DNA of 64,000 bases from Marinobacterium lacunae (GCF_000705555.1 NZ_JMQN01000015.1:186001-250000), one strand, 5' to 3'; counted from the first letter of the stretch, positions 37,595 through 49,055 are shown. Notes: a model not told the origin generated them from the sequence alone. Numbers and translations are program-made.

Positions 37595-40327
37595 ATGCGA
37601 CCGAGCTATTTTGGTTATTGGGGCAAAGCCAGAAAATCGGACGATCAAGCAGGTGATGAGTATCATCTGCTGCCTTATCATTGTTTGGATGTGGCAGCGG
37701 TTGGCTGGTGGATGCTGGCGCCGGGCAGGGCGCTGAATGAGGATCTGGCGCAGTTTCTGACGATCTCTCCCGAACAACTCCAGAAGCTGTTCGCATTTGT
37801 GTTGATGCTGCATGATCTGGGCAAGTTCGCATCGGCGTTTCAGAACCTCGTCATTATCGACGACTCTCCGTTGTGCCGAAATCCCGTCAAGAGTCCCTAC
37901 GATTCCGGGAAGGCCCGTCATGACCGTATGGGCGCGCATTTCTGGCTGATGATGACTCAGGGGAAGTCATTATCGGCTTCGAGCCTGGGTTTCAAGGACA
38001 CCGATTTCGGTGCCATGAATCAGTCACTCGAAAGCCTGAATATGCTGTTGGACAGCGTGTTTGGTCATCACGGTAAACCCGTTTCCCGCGAGTATCTGAA
38101 AATCCTCTCTTGTTATCGCCATCCGCTGGACGTCGAAGCCGCGTCCATGTTTGTGCGTGACTGTGCTCGATTACTGGAGCTGGAATGGCCTGAAGCGCAG
38201 TTGGCAGATAGGGACTGGTTTGCACGATTGCGTCAGGCAAGCTGGCATTTGGCGGGGCTGGCGATCCTGTGCGACTGGATCGGTTCGAATCAGGGCTATT
38301 TCCACTACTGTGCGGACGATGAGATCGAACTGGCCGCCTACTGGGAGCGTGCGAAAAGGCAGGCACTCGACGCACTGGCTCTGACCGAGCTGGGCAAGTC
38401 GATACAGGTGCAGCCTTTCGTGTCCGTGCAACAGCACTTCGGCTTCTCGCCAACCCCGTTGCAGAGGTGGGCCGAGACGGTCCCACTGTCTCAAGGCCCT
38501 CAGCTTTTCATCCTTGAAGATGTAACCGGCGCGGGTAAGACCGAAGCAGCTCTGACGCTGACGCACCGGCTGTTGGCGGCGGGAGAGGCCGATGGTTTTT
38601 ACTTCGGGTTACCCACCATGGCGACCTCAAATGCGATGTTCGGACGGGTGGCCGACCACTATCGACAGATGCTCACCTTTGAGGATGGCGTGCCCAGTAT
38701 TGTGCTGGCTCACGGTGCCCGGCAGATGCACGACGGTTTCCGGGAAGCGCTGTCGGAACGCAGCCCGCAAGATCGTCCCTATCTAGATGAAGATGAAACG
38801 GCGAGTCTGCACTGCAACCAGTGGCTAGCCGACTCCCGCAAGAAGGCCCTGCTTGCTCCCGTCGGTGTGGGAACGATTGATCAGGCCCTGCTTGCCGCGC
38901 TGCCGCGGAAGCATCAGCCGCTGAGGCTGCTTGGGTTGCACCGCAAGGTATTGATCTTTGACGAAGTCCACAGTGCGGACAGCTTCATGCTGGAGCTGTT
39001 GGAAGATCTGCTGACGGCGCATCTGCGACAGGGCGGCAGTGCCATCCTGCTTACCGCGACTTTATCGCAGAGTCAGCGTCGGCGACTGTGCAGGGCATGG
39101 CAGAAGGGGGCGGGATTGTCCCTCGAAGAGCGGCCGTTAAAGCGGGACTTCCCGCTGGCCACTCATCTCGATAGTTGCGGCAGGTTCGATGAAACAACAC
39201 TGGAGAGCAGGCCGGAGGTCAGCCGGTCACTCAAGGTGGCGTTTCTGGCGGGCGAGCAGGCCTGTGTTGACGAGCTGATATCGGCCAGAGAGCGGCAGCA
39301 GTGTGCCGTCTGGATTCGAAATTCGGTGGATGACGCCATAGATGCCTATGACCAGTTGGTGCAGGCGACTGGATCCGAGCAGGGGATAACCCTGTTTCAC
39401 AGCCGTTTTACGCTGAAGGATCGAAAGTCGATAGAGAATGGAGTGCTGGCGACCTTCGGCAAGCGTTCGACATCCGATGATCGAAAAGGACAGATACTTA
39501 TATCGACCCAGGTGTTCCAGGAGAGTCTGGATGCCGATGCTGATTTGATGATCAGCGATATCTGTCCGATAGATGACCTGATACAGCGTGCCGGTCGATT
39601 GCACCGGCATCGACGGGACGCCGCAGGGAATCCGTCATTCACGGGAGAAGATGGGCGACCCGAACCGACGCTGCTGGTTCATGCGCCGGTTTGGCAGGAG
39701 ACGCCGGATGGCAACTGGTTGCTGTCGGCGATGCGCAATACTGAGTATGTCTATCGCTCCCCCGGCAAGCTGTGGCTCGGGATGCGAGTGTTGCGCGACA
39801 AGGGTGAGATTCTCATGCCGGAAGGCGCGCGTGATCTGATCGAAGCCGTTTATGCGCCGGATGCACAGAACAATATCCCCGAAGCGCTTCAGGGCAAGCA
39901 CCAGGGCTATTGTGGCGAAGAGCGCCACAAGGCATCTCAGGCGCTTAACCAAACCCTGGAGTGGGAGCAGGGTTATAGCTGGAAAAGCTCCCCCGTCTGG
40001 CTCGACGATGATGTGGAGATCAGCACTCGCTTTGCAGACAGAGAGATGGTGCAGGTGCTGGTGCTGAAAAAATCGGACGATGGCCAGTTACTGTTGTGGG
40101 CCGAGGGTGAGCCGTTCGCGTTGCAGAACAGTATCGTGAAACTGGCGAAAAACAGTATCGCCGATCATCTCGCGCCGCTGCCGGAAACAGAGAGGGTTGG
40201 CTATCAGGCATTGCTTGGGCGGCATCAACAAGCCAAGTATTTGCAGCCTTGGCTGGCTGAAGTGGATAAAGGTTTCGCTTACTCTCCTGAAAAGGGAGTT
40301 ATCAGACAGAATAAGGAGGTTGAATGA
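37595..40327 (+). CDS. cas3: Cas3 helicase-nuclease (type I-E)
   Basis: A 910-residue effector nuclease recruited by Cascade to degrade target DNA. The N-terminal HD nuclease has His in YHCLDV (about residue 30) and the metal pair in HDLGK (about 73-77). The SF2 helicase follows, with Walker A TGAGKTEAAL (about 310), the DEVH box in IFDEVHSAD (about 455) and motif VI QRAGRLHRH (about 665). The N terminus (YFGYWGKARKSDD, then YHLLPYHCLDVAAV) matches E. coli Cas3 and supports the start, which has AAGG upstream. First gene of the cas operon; its stop overlaps the casA start by four bases. Confidence 0.97.
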   Translation: MRPSYFGYWGKARKSDDQAGDEYHLLPYHCLDVAAVGWWMLAPGRALNEDLAQFLTISPEQLQKLFAFVLMLHDLGKFASAFQNLVIIDDSPLCRNPVKSPYDSGKARHDRMGAHFWLMMTQGKSLSASSLGFKDTDFGAMNQSLESLNMLLDSVFGHHGKPVSREYLKILSCYRHPLDVEAASMFVRDCARLLELEWPEAQLADRDWFARLRQASWHLAGLAILCDWIGSNQGYFHYCADDEIELAAYWERAKRQALDALALTELGKSIQVQPFVSVQQHFGFSPTPLQRWAETVPLSQGPQLFILEDVTGAGKTEAALTLTHRLLAAGEADGFYFGLPTMATSNAMFGRVADHYRQMLTFEDGVPSIVLAHGARQMHDGFREALSERSPQDRPYLDEDETASLHCNQWLADSRKKALLAPVGVGTIDQALLAALPRKHQPLRLLGLHRKVLIFDEVHSADSFMLELLEDLLTAHLRQGGSAILLTATLSQSQRRRLCRAWQKGAGLSLEERPLKRDFPLATHLDSCGRFDETTLESRPEVSRSLKVAFLAGEQACVDELISARERQQCAVWIRNSVDDAIDAYDQLVQATGSEQGITLFHSRFTLKDRKSIENGVLATFGKRSTSDDRKGQILISTQVFQESLDADADLMISDICPIDDLIQRAGRLHRHRRDAAGNPSFTGEDGRPEPTLLVHAPVWQETPDGNWLLSAMRNTEYVYRSPGKLWLGMRVLRDKGEILMPEGARDLIEAVYAPDAQNNIPEALQGKHQGYCGEERHKASQALNQTLEWEQGYSWKSSPVWLDDDVEISTRFADREMVQVLVLKKSDDGQLLLWAEGEPFALQNSIVKLAKNSIADHLAPLPETERVGYQALLGRHQQAKYLQPWLAEVDKGFAYSPEKGVIRQNKEVE

Positions 40328-41919
40328 ATTTACTCACCGACCCCTGGCTCAGCTACCGCCTGACCGACGGTAGCGAGCGGGATCTACCTCTGGCCGAAGC
40401 GCTGGCCGATCCGCATGTGGTGGATTTTGCGTTACCGCGGGCAGACTTTCATGGGGCTGCCTATCAGTTGGCCATTGGCGTGTTGCAGACCGCGATGGCA
40501 CCCGGCAATGTGCATCAATGGAATATGCTGTATCAACAGCCGCCGGCGCTCGATACGCTTCAGCAGGCAATCTCTCGGATCAGTCATGCTTTCGAACTGG
40601 AGGGTGAGGGCCCGCGTTTCATGCAGGATTTCGATGCGCTGGCCGACGCCAAACCTGCTCCCATCTCCGGTTTGTTGATTGAGGCTCCGGGGGAAAACAC
40701 GGTTAAGCAAAACACCGACCTCTTTATAAAACGTGGTTTGGGGGATGCTCTTTCGCCGGGGATGGCGGCACTGGCACTGTTCACTTTACAGATCAATGCG
40801 CCGTCGGGAGGTCAGGGTCATCGTACGGGACTACGCGGCGGCGGTCCGCTGACAACTCTGGTGCTCCCACATGAGAACGATGTCTCTCTGTGGCAGAAAC
40901 TGTGGCTCAATGTGCTCGACCGTGATGCCTTCCGCTACGACGATCCCGATCTTCATAGCCCTTTGATTTTTCCCTGGCTCGGTCCAACCAAAATCAGCAA
41001 GGCGAAGGGAACGGAAATCTACCACAACGAGGCCCACCCGTTGACGATGTACTGGGCGATGCCTCGGCGCATCCGGCTGATTTTCGAGGATGAGGCAGGC
41101 ATCTGCGGGCTTGGTTTGAAACCCACCGGGCGCATCTGTCGCCAGTTGCGAACTGTTAATTATGGAAATAATTACGCCGGCACTTGGGGTCACCCGCTTA
41201 CCCACTACCGCTTCAATCCGAAAAAGCCGGACGAGGATCACTTGTCCAGCAAGGGGCAGCCCGGCGGTATCCAGTATAAGCAGTGGCATAGCCTCGCCTA
41301 TACCGACCGTGAAGGAGGAAGCCTCCCTGCAAAGGTTGTCAGTCGTTATCTGGAGGATCTGGCACCGTTTTTCAGTTTCGACTGGGGTGAGGTGCCCAGG
41401 CTTTGGGTGTTCGGTTACGACATGGACAACATGAAAGCCCGTGGTTGGTACAGCAATGAGTTCCCATTGATCCGGCTGGATCCCGATCAGCGCGACCGAC
41501 AGTTGCTGGTGCTCAGGGATATGCAGTCGCTGGCTACGGAGGTGCTCTGGCAATGCCGAACGGCGGTCAAGTCCGCATGGTTTGAGAAACCCTCGGAAGC
41601 GAAGGGAGACACCAGCCAAATCGACCTGCAGTTCTGGCAGCGTACCCAAGCTGCTTTCTTTACGCTGGTCCGCGAGTTGCTGTCGTCAGCGGAGGATCTG
41701 CCACCCGAGGCTGCGAACCGCTGGTTGGGTGCCTTGAAGCGAACCGCCCAGGATATATTCGACGAACTGGGGCTGGAGAGTCTGGCGCCGGACCGCAATA
41801 TGGCGCGCAAGATCAAGGCAAGGCGCAACCTGACCGGTTGGCTCGCCGGCAGCAAGCGGATCAAGGCATACAGAGCGGAGTATCGGCTCGACAGTCTTAT
41901 CAAGGAGGAAAACCGATGA
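40324..41919 (+). CDS. casA: Cascade large subunit Cas8e (CasA/Cse1)
   Basis: A 531-residue large subunit that recognises the PAM and recruits Cas3. The start NLLTDPWLSYRLTDG and the following LPLAEAL and VDFALPRADFHGAAYQLAIGVLQ are typical of Cse1. The C-terminal part is a four-helix bundle ending in the SLIKEENR tail. It overlaps cas3 and casB by four bases each (ATGA), so stoichiometry is set by translational coupling. Confidence 0.96.
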   Translation: MNLLTDPWLSYRLTDGSERDLPLAEALADPHVVDFALPRADFHGAAYQLAIGVLQTAMAPGNVHQWNMLYQQPPALDTLQQAISRISHAFELEGEGPRFMQDFDALADAKPAPISGLLIEAPGENTVKQNTDLFIKRGLGDALSPGMAALALFTLQINAPSGGQGHRTGLRGGGPLTTLVLPHENDVSLWQKLWLNVLDRDAFRYDDPDLHSPLIFPWLGPTKISKAKGTEIYHNEAHPLTMYWAMPRRIRLIFEDEAGICGLGLKPTGRICRQLRTVNYGNNYAGTWGHPLTHYRFNPKKPDEDHLSSKGQPGGIQYKQWHSLAYTDREGGSLPAKVVSRYLEDLAPFFSFDWGEVPRLWVFGYDMDNMKARGWYSNEFPLIRLDPDQRDRQLLVLRDMQSLATEVLWQCRTAVKSAWFEKPSEAKGDTSQIDLQFWQRTQAAFFTLVRELLSSAEDLPPEAANRWLGALKRTAQDIFDELGLESLAPDRNMARKIKARRNLTGWLAGSKRIKAYRAEYRLDSLIKEENR

Positions 41920-42509
41920 GTGAACAGACATCCGAGAGCACAAAGCCTTTTCCGGGTAGCGCTACGCTTCACCGCTGGTGGAAGTCGATGATGCTCTCTC
42001 CCGATGAATTGAAAGCGGACGATATACGTCCGGCGCCGACGGTGTACCGCGCAGAGCTGAAGCGGGCGGGGTCTCCGGATGCCGTGCTGTTGACCAGTGG
42101 TTTCCGGGCACTCTGGTTGAGTTTGCCGGATGAGGTGCGTGAAGAGAAAGCCCGCCCCTGGACGCCGTTGGCCTGGGCCACGGTGGCCGGTGTGCTCAGC
42201 TTGATCAACACCGACATGGAGGGGCGCTTTGCGATGGCCGTTGGTCAGGTCGATGCCGAGACCGACAAGGCAAAGGTCAGCGAACTGCGATTTGCCCAGT
42301 TGCAGGGTGCCAAAACCCCCGAAGATTTCTATCGGCGGCTGTGCCGTATCGTCAGGCAGTTGCAGGGAAAGGTTCCCGTCCGCTCCCTGGCCGGCGATAT
42401 CCTGACCTGGTACGACGAACACAACCGCACACTGCCGCGACGCGCCGATAAACGACTTTCCGTTATCTGGGCCATGGACTACTACCGGGCCGCCGAAGCC
42501 AAACATTAA
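41916..42509 (+). CDS. casB: Cascade small subunit Cas11e (CasB/Cse2)
   Basis: A 197-residue helical small subunit; two copies line the belly of Cascade and stabilise the R-loop. Family marks are LHRWWKSMM near the N terminus, DKAKVSELRFAQL and FYRRLCRIVRQL in the middle, and RRADKRLSVIWAMDYY at the end. I chose the ATG at 41916, which overlaps the casA stop and has AAGGAGG upstream; a longer in-frame form would overlap casA by 82 bases with no support. Confidence 0.95.
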   Translation: MSEQTSESTKPFPGSATLHRWWKSMMLSPDELKADDIRPAPTVYRAELKRAGSPDAVLLTSGFRALWLSLPDEVREEKARPWTPLAWATVAGVLSLINTDMEGRFAMAVGQVDAETDKAKVSELRFAQLQGAKTPEDFYRRLCRIVRQLQGKVPVRSLAGDILTWYDEHNRTLPRRADKRLSVIWAMDYYRAAEAKH

Positions 42510-42520
42510 GGAGACAGGCT

Positions 42521-43555
42521 ATGAGCAAATTTATCCAACTGCACCTTCTGACCTCTTACGCACCGGCCAACCTCAATCGCGATGATCTGGGGCGACCTAA
42601 GACCGCTCGAATGGGCGGTACCGAAAGACTGCGTATCAGTTCTCAGAGCCTGAAACGTCATTGGCGCACCTCTGACCTGTTCGAAGAGGCGCTAGGCGAT
42701 AACCTGGGTACGCGCACCAAGCGTCTTGGCGTCGAAGTCTACAACAAGCTACGCACCCTCAACGTAGATGAAAAGCCCGCGAAAGAGTGGGCCAGAAGTA
42801 TCGCTAAGGTGTTCGGCAAGGACAAGAAAGACAGTCTTGAGATCGAGCAGTTGGCGCATGTGAGCCCTGACGAATGGCAGGCGGTCTGGGCGCTGACAGA
42901 GCAGTTGGCAGCGGAAAATCGCGCGCCGGAAACGGAGGAGCTGAATCTGCTGCGCAAGAACAGCAGCGCCGTCGATATCGCAATGTTCGGACGTATGCTC
43001 GCCTCCAGCCCTGATTTCAACACCGAAGCGGCGTGTCAGGTGGCCCATGCCATCAGCGTGCATAGCGTCGCCGTCGAGGATGACTACTTCACCGCCGTAG
43101 ACGACCTCAACAAGGGCGAGGATGGCATGGGCGCGGCGCATATCGGCGAAGCGGCGTTCGCGGCTGCGCTGTTCTACAGCTACATCTGCATCGACAAGGC
43201 GCAGTTGGTGGAAAATCTGAGCGGCGATCTGGAATTGGCAAACAAAGCGATCGCCGCGCTGCTTGAGGCCGCCGTCAAGGTGTCGCCCAAGGGCAAGCAG
43301 AACAGCTTCGCCTCTCGTGCCTATGCCTCATATGTGCTGGCCGAGAAGGGTGATCAGCAGCCGCGCTCCCTGTCTGTGGCCTTCCTTAAGCCGGTGGTGG
43401 GAGAAGATCAGGCCGACGAGGCGATTAAGGTGCTGGAGCGGCAGTACGAAAACTTCGACAAGGTCTACGGCGCGTGCGCCGATGCACGTCAATCCGTGAA
43501 TGCGATCACGGGTGAGGGACGCTTTGACGAGCTGAAAGCCTTCGTGGCGGACTGA
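42521..43555 (+). CDS. casC: Cascade backbone Cas7e (CasC/Cse4)
   Basis: A 344-residue RAMP-type backbone protein; six copies coat the crRNA spacer. The start FIQLHLLTSYAPANLNRDDLGRPK and the RISSQSLKRHWRTSD motif are characteristic of I-E Cas7. The length is near the E. coli protein (363). It follows casB by 11 bases with a good AAGGAG site, as expected for the most abundant subunit. Confidence 0.97.
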   Translation: MSKFIQLHLLTSYAPANLNRDDLGRPKTARMGGTERLRISSQSLKRHWRTSDLFEEALGDNLGTRTKRLGVEVYNKLRTLNVDEKPAKEWARSIAKVFGKDKKDSLEIEQLAHVSPDEWQAVWALTEQLAAENRAPETEELNLLRKNSSAVDIAMFGRMLASSPDFNTEAACQVAHAISVHSVAVEDDYFTAVDDLNKGEDGMGAAHIGEAAFAAALFYSYICIDKAQLVENLSGDLELANKAIAALLEAAVKVSPKGKQNSFASRAYASYVLAEKGDQQPRSLSVAFLKPVVGEDQADEAIKVLERQYENFDKVYGACADARQSVNAITGEGRFDELKAFVAD

Positions 43556-43565
43556 GGGAGGTACC

Positions 43566-44306
43566 ATGAACTATCTGGTATTTCGTCTCTACGGGCCGAT
43601 GGCCGGGTGGGGGGAGGCGGCTGTCGGTGGCGACAGACCGAGCGCTCTGCATCCCAGCCGCTCTGCGATCCTCGGCCTGGTGGCGTCGGCACTTGGTATC
43701 CGTCGTGACGAAGTTACGGCTCTGGATGAGCTGAGACAGGCATTGGGCGTCGGCATCAAGAGCTATACCGGCGGTGAACTCACACGGGATTATCACACGG
43801 CACAAGTGCCGTCTCATGATCGCAAGCGGCGTTTCTACACCCGTCGGGATGAGCTTGACGCTCCCAAACACAAACTCAACACAGTTCTCTCCAGTCGCGA
43901 TTACCGTAGCAACGGCTACTGGGTGGTGGCGCTCTGGTTGTGTGGCGATTCTCGCCACGATCTTGCTGCACTGGCCGATGCGCTGAAAAAGCCGGTATTC
44001 CCGCTCTATCTGGGGCGTAAGTCTTGTCCACCGGCGGCACCTTTGATGCCAACGCAGGTTGAGGGAACGCTGAAAGAAGCGCTGGATTGGATCTTTCCGC
44101 CGTTATTGGATGATACGAAACAGGACCGTCAATGGTTGCGCATGGGGCAATATAGCCACTACTGCTGGCAGGGCTCAGTCGATGATCTGGGAGACTACGA
44201 CGGTGTACAGAGCCGTAACGTATGGGATGAACCGATCAGCCGCGTGCCCTGGCAGTTCGGAACACGGCAGGAGCATCAGCTCACCCTGCCGGTAGGGGAG
44301 GAATAG
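43566..44306 (+). CDS. casD: Cascade subunit Cas5e (CasD)
   Basis: A 246-residue RAMP protein that caps the 5' handle of the crRNA. The start YLVFRLYGPMAGWGEAAVGGDRPSALHPSRSAILGLVASALGIRR (given here by its conserved parts: LYGPMAGWG, RPSALHPSRSAILGL) is the Cas5e signature. It follows casC by ten bases with a GGGAGG site. No truncation or missing motif seen. Confidence 0.95.
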   Translation: MNYLVFRLYGPMAGWGEAAVGGDRPSALHPSRSAILGLVASALGIRRDEVTALDELRQALGVGIKSYTGGELTRDYHTAQVPSHDRKRRFYTRRDELDAPKHKLNTVLSSRDYRSNGYWVVALWLCGDSRHDLAALADALKKPVFPLYLGRKSCPPAAPLMPTQVEGTLKEALDWIFPPLLDDTKQDRQWLRMGQYSHYCWQGSVDDLGDYDGVQSRNVWDEPISRVPWQFGTRQEHQLTLPVGEE

Positions 44307-44307
44307 G

Positions 44308-45129
44308 ATGTTTCTGTCACGTGTGTCACTACAACATACCCCGGAAGGTCGAAAGGCGTTGCTGGAATCTGCGCAGAAAGGCGTATATGGCCAGCACCAG
44401 TTGCTTTGGTGGCTGTTTGAAGGCGATGAAAAACGCCAGTTCCTGTTTCGTGAGGAGCAGGGCGATGGGCGCATTGTTGCCAGGGGGGAGCCCTATTTTT
44501 ACCTGCTGTCTCCGGAACAGCCCCGGGATGACTCCGGCCTGTTCCATATTGAAAGTCGCGCCTTTCAGCCACGATTGTCTGTTGAACAGAAACTGGATTT
44601 CAGACTCAGGCTCAATCCCACCGTCTGTCGACAGGGCAAGCGTCATGATGTGGTGATGGATGCACAGCGTCAGTGGCTGCAAGCCGAATGTGGGCGACTC
44701 GATCTGTCGATAGATGGGGCGAAGAAACGGATGAAATCCCGTCTGCTGGATATGGCGGGAGATGCCGAGCTGGTTCGATGGCGGGAGCTGATCGCCGAGG
44801 GGCCGTATCGCGATGATTGCGAGCGTCGATTGGGTCGCACGGAAACGCTGAATCTGGTGCTGAAAAGCTGTTCGGACTGCGCCGTGCGGGAGTGGTGGCA
44901 AAGTCGTTGCGAAGAGTATGGCATCGGGATCGAGTCCGGGACGGTGGAGATCAACGGCTATCAGCAGCAGCTTATGCCGGGAAAAGGCAGGGGCGCGGCT
45001 TTCAGCAGTTTGGAATTGTCCGGAACGCTTCGGGTCACGCAGCCGGAAACCTTTCTATCGCAGTTGCATAAAGGGTTTGGACGCGCCAAAGGCTTCGGCT
45101 GTGGTCTGATGATGATCAAGCCGGCATAG
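44308..45129 (+). CDS. casE: crRNA endonuclease Cas6e (CasE/Cse3), long form
   Basis: A 273-residue pre-crRNA endonuclease that cuts at the base of the repeat hairpin and stays bound to the crRNA 3' end. The catalytic His is probably that in GQHQLLWWLF (about residue 30). The C-terminal glycine-rich loop (GFGRAKGFGCGLMMIKP) is intact. E. coli Cas6e has 199 residues, so this one is some 70 longer; the added sequence lies in the middle (about 115-205) and is rich in Arg, Glu and Cys. It starts one base after casD. Confidence 0.94.
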   Translation: MFLSRVSLQHTPEGRKALLESAQKGVYGQHQLLWWLFEGDEKRQFLFREEQGDGRIVARGEPYFYLLSPEQPRDDSGLFHIESRAFQPRLSVEQKLDFRLRLNPTVCRQGKRHDVVMDAQRQWLQAECGRLDLSIDGAKKRMKSRLLDMAGDAELVRWRELIAEGPYRDDCERRLGRTETLNLVLKSCSDCAVREWWQSRCEEYGIGIESGTVEINGYQQQLMPGKGRGAAFSSLELSGTLRVTQPETFLSQLHKGFGRAKGFGCGLMMIKPA

Positions 45130-45166
45130 GTAGGCCCACTCACTGCAAAAGGCAAAGGAGAGTGCC

Positions 45167-46377
<1,211 letters not shown>

Positions 46378-46472
46378 GTTAGCGCTCTTTAAAAATCCGG
46401 AAATTGGATGAATGTACCGGTGGATTTTTAACGGGTGAAATAACCCTTTAAAAACAATAGTATCCATTTGGA
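46378..46472 (+). promoter_or_regulatory. CRISPR leader with inverted repeat
   Basis: Ninety-five AT-rich bases between cas2 and the first repeat; this is where transcription of the array should start and new spacers enter. A perfect ten-base inverted repeat, TTAAAAATCC (46389-46398) and GGATTTTTAA (46422-46431), spans 43 bases. A weak IHF-like match (GATCAATAAGTTA, 46369-46381) overlaps the cas2 stop, farther from the first repeat than the E. coli IHF site. Confidence 0.75.
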
Positions 46473-49055
46473 GTGTTCCCCGCACCCGCGGGGATGAACC
46501 GCAGGGCCGCTGATGGATCTGGAACGGTTTGTTGTGTTCCCCGCACCCGCGGGGATGAACCGCAGAATGGCGATCGCATCCTGGTACTGCGTGGGTGTTC
46601 CCCGCACCCGCGGGGATGAACCGGACCCATGTAATAGCCGCTGCCGCTTACCGGCGTGTTCCCCGCACCCGCGGGGATGAACCGTGGATACTCGATAGTT
46701 TTATTGCGCACTCGCCGTGTTCCCCGCACCCGCGGGGATGAACCGACCCGTTCCCGCTGCAGGCGCTGACATCTTATGTGTTCCCCGCACCCGCGGGGAT
46801 GAACCGCCAGTCAGACTGGCCAGGCCAAGCGCAATCGTGTGTTCCCCGCACCCGCGGGGATGAACCGTCGATCGACTCAGGTGTCACCTGCTCAACGCAG
46901 TGTTCCCCGCACCCGCGGGGATGAACCGGTCTATGGTGAGGCCGATCCAGATACGCCACGGTGTTCCCCGCACCCGCGGGGATGAACCGCAGCCGCGCTT
47001 TGTGGTGATGCCGGTGGCTGAGTGTTCCCCGCACCCGCGGGGATGAACCGGTTACCCAGGAAGACGCCGAGCTCGCATTTTAGTGTTCCCCGCACCCGCG
47101 GGGATGAACCGGAGTCAGCATGAGCGTAACCGAACGAAACGATGTGTTCCCCGCACCCGCGGGGATGAACCGATGACGCGAGGCGCCTTATCGCTAATCC
47201 AACCGTGTTCCCCGCACCCGCGGGGATGAACCGCGGTCAAGGTATCACGAGTACCTGCGCGCAGAGTGTTCCCCGCACCCGCGGGGATGAACCGTGCTGA
47301 CCTTTGGCGCCAAGAAGTACGCACCCGTGTTCCCCGCACCCGCGGGGATGAACCGGGGCTTCGAACGAGGAGATCATTATGACCCAAGTGTTCCCCGCAC
47401 CCGCGGGGATGAACCGCCTCGCGACACGATGCTCAAGGTGCCGCTCGGGTGTTCCCCGCACCCGCGGGGATGAACCGTCTTCTGTATCGAGGTACGACCC
47501 GTTCAGATCGTGTTCCCCGCACCCGCGGGGATGAACCGATCGTCCATAGCGCGCCACCGATTGCCAAGACGTGTTCCCCGCACCCGCGGGGATGAACCGG
47601 AATCATCATGGCATACCGTAATGCGAAGCGTGTGTTCCCCGCACCCGCGGGGATGAACCGTGAACAAAGGCCGCTTTGGCGCTCTCGCCGCGGTGTTCCC
47701 CGCACCCGCGGGGATGAACCGTAGTCGGGCATTCGAGTCATGGCTTCCATCACGTGTTCCCCGCACCCGCGGGGATGAACCGTAGATCCACTGTATCTAC
47801 GGTTCTCATGGATTGTGTTCCCCGCACCCGCGGGGATGAACCGGTCGGGAATGATGTATGGGTGCATTTGCCAGCGTGTTCCCCGCACCCGCGGGGATGA
47901 ACCGCTTGAGTTCGCACGCGTCGCGTTCCGCTTTGGGTGTTCCCCGCACCCGCGGGGATGAACCGCGTTTTAACCCAGTGTTCTTCGGCAATAATCTGTG
48001 TTCCCCGCACCCGCGGGGATGAACCGCGAACCGATGCCATTTCACAAACACCGGCCCGGTGTTCGCCGCACCCGCGGGGATGAACCGTTCAAGGATCGTA
48101 TGATTACGATCATTCGCGAGTGTTCCCCGCACCCGCGGGGATGAACCGGCTGTGCGCGGCGTTATGGGGCTGCCGAAGGAGTGTTCCCCGCACCCGCGGG
48201 GATGAACCGCTTCTCCGAATCAGATCGGGCCAGCAGATCATGTGTTCCCCGCACCCGCGGGGATGAACCGTTCAATGTCGCTAGCTATATCCCAGGACTC
48301 GTGTGTTCCCCGCACCCGCGGGGATGAACCGGCCGTCTTCGGCCCGGCTCACTGTCGCAGATAGTGTTCCCCGCACCCGCGGGGATGAACCGCAGAGGCA
48401 AGGCTGCAGGCTTATACGTTGAAAGTGTTCCCCGCACCCGCGGGGATGAACCGCACCGACTCCGGTGTCGCATCCACCTCCAACGGTGTTCCCCGCACCC
48501 GCGGGGATGAACCGGTTCAGGTGATGGGGAACGGCCCCGAGTTTGAGTGTTCCCCGCACCCGCGGGGATGAACCGCAGGCAGAGGATGAGCTGACGCCCG
48601 CAATGGTGTGTTCCCCGCACCCGCGGGGATGAACCGTGGTATGGGCCGCGCTCGATGGGGATTATGAAGTGTTCCCCGCACCCGCGGGGATGAACCGCAT
48701 CAGCCGATCAGCTGCCGCGATCTCTGTGAGTGTTCCCCGCACCCGCGGGGATGAACCGGCTACAAGGTGCTTTCTCAGGCTCAGGCGTAAGTGTTCCCCG
48801 CACCCGCGGGGATGAACCGTGGTACGTAAGAGTTAACGAGGAACTCCAATCGTGTTCCCCGCACCCGCGGGGATGAACCGGGCGCTGAAGTTCTGGCCCT
48901 CGTAGAAGCCCAGTGTTCCCCGCACCCGCGGGGATGAACCGGCCGTTTACTTCGCTATCACCATCCTCAAACCGTGTTCCCCGCACCCGCGGGGATGAAC
49001 CGGGAACTATGATGTTCCCGAAACAGACCACAACGTGTTCCCCGCACCCGCGGGG
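46473..49055 (+). CRISPR. Type I-E CRISPR array, 43 repeats and 42 spacers
   Basis: The 29-base repeat starts GTGTTCCCCGC and ends GGGGATGAACCG. CCCCGC and GCGGGG form a six-pair stem around ACCC, the normal Cas6e substrate, giving a crRNA handle ATGAACCG. First and last repeat starts (46473 and 49035) differ by exactly 42 x 61 bases, and the positions I checked fit 32-base spacers. I saw no duplicate spacer. One internal repeat (48059) has C-to-G at its seventh base. The last repeat keeps only its first 21 bases, ending at the stem, as expected at the old (leader-distal) end. Confidence 0.99.
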
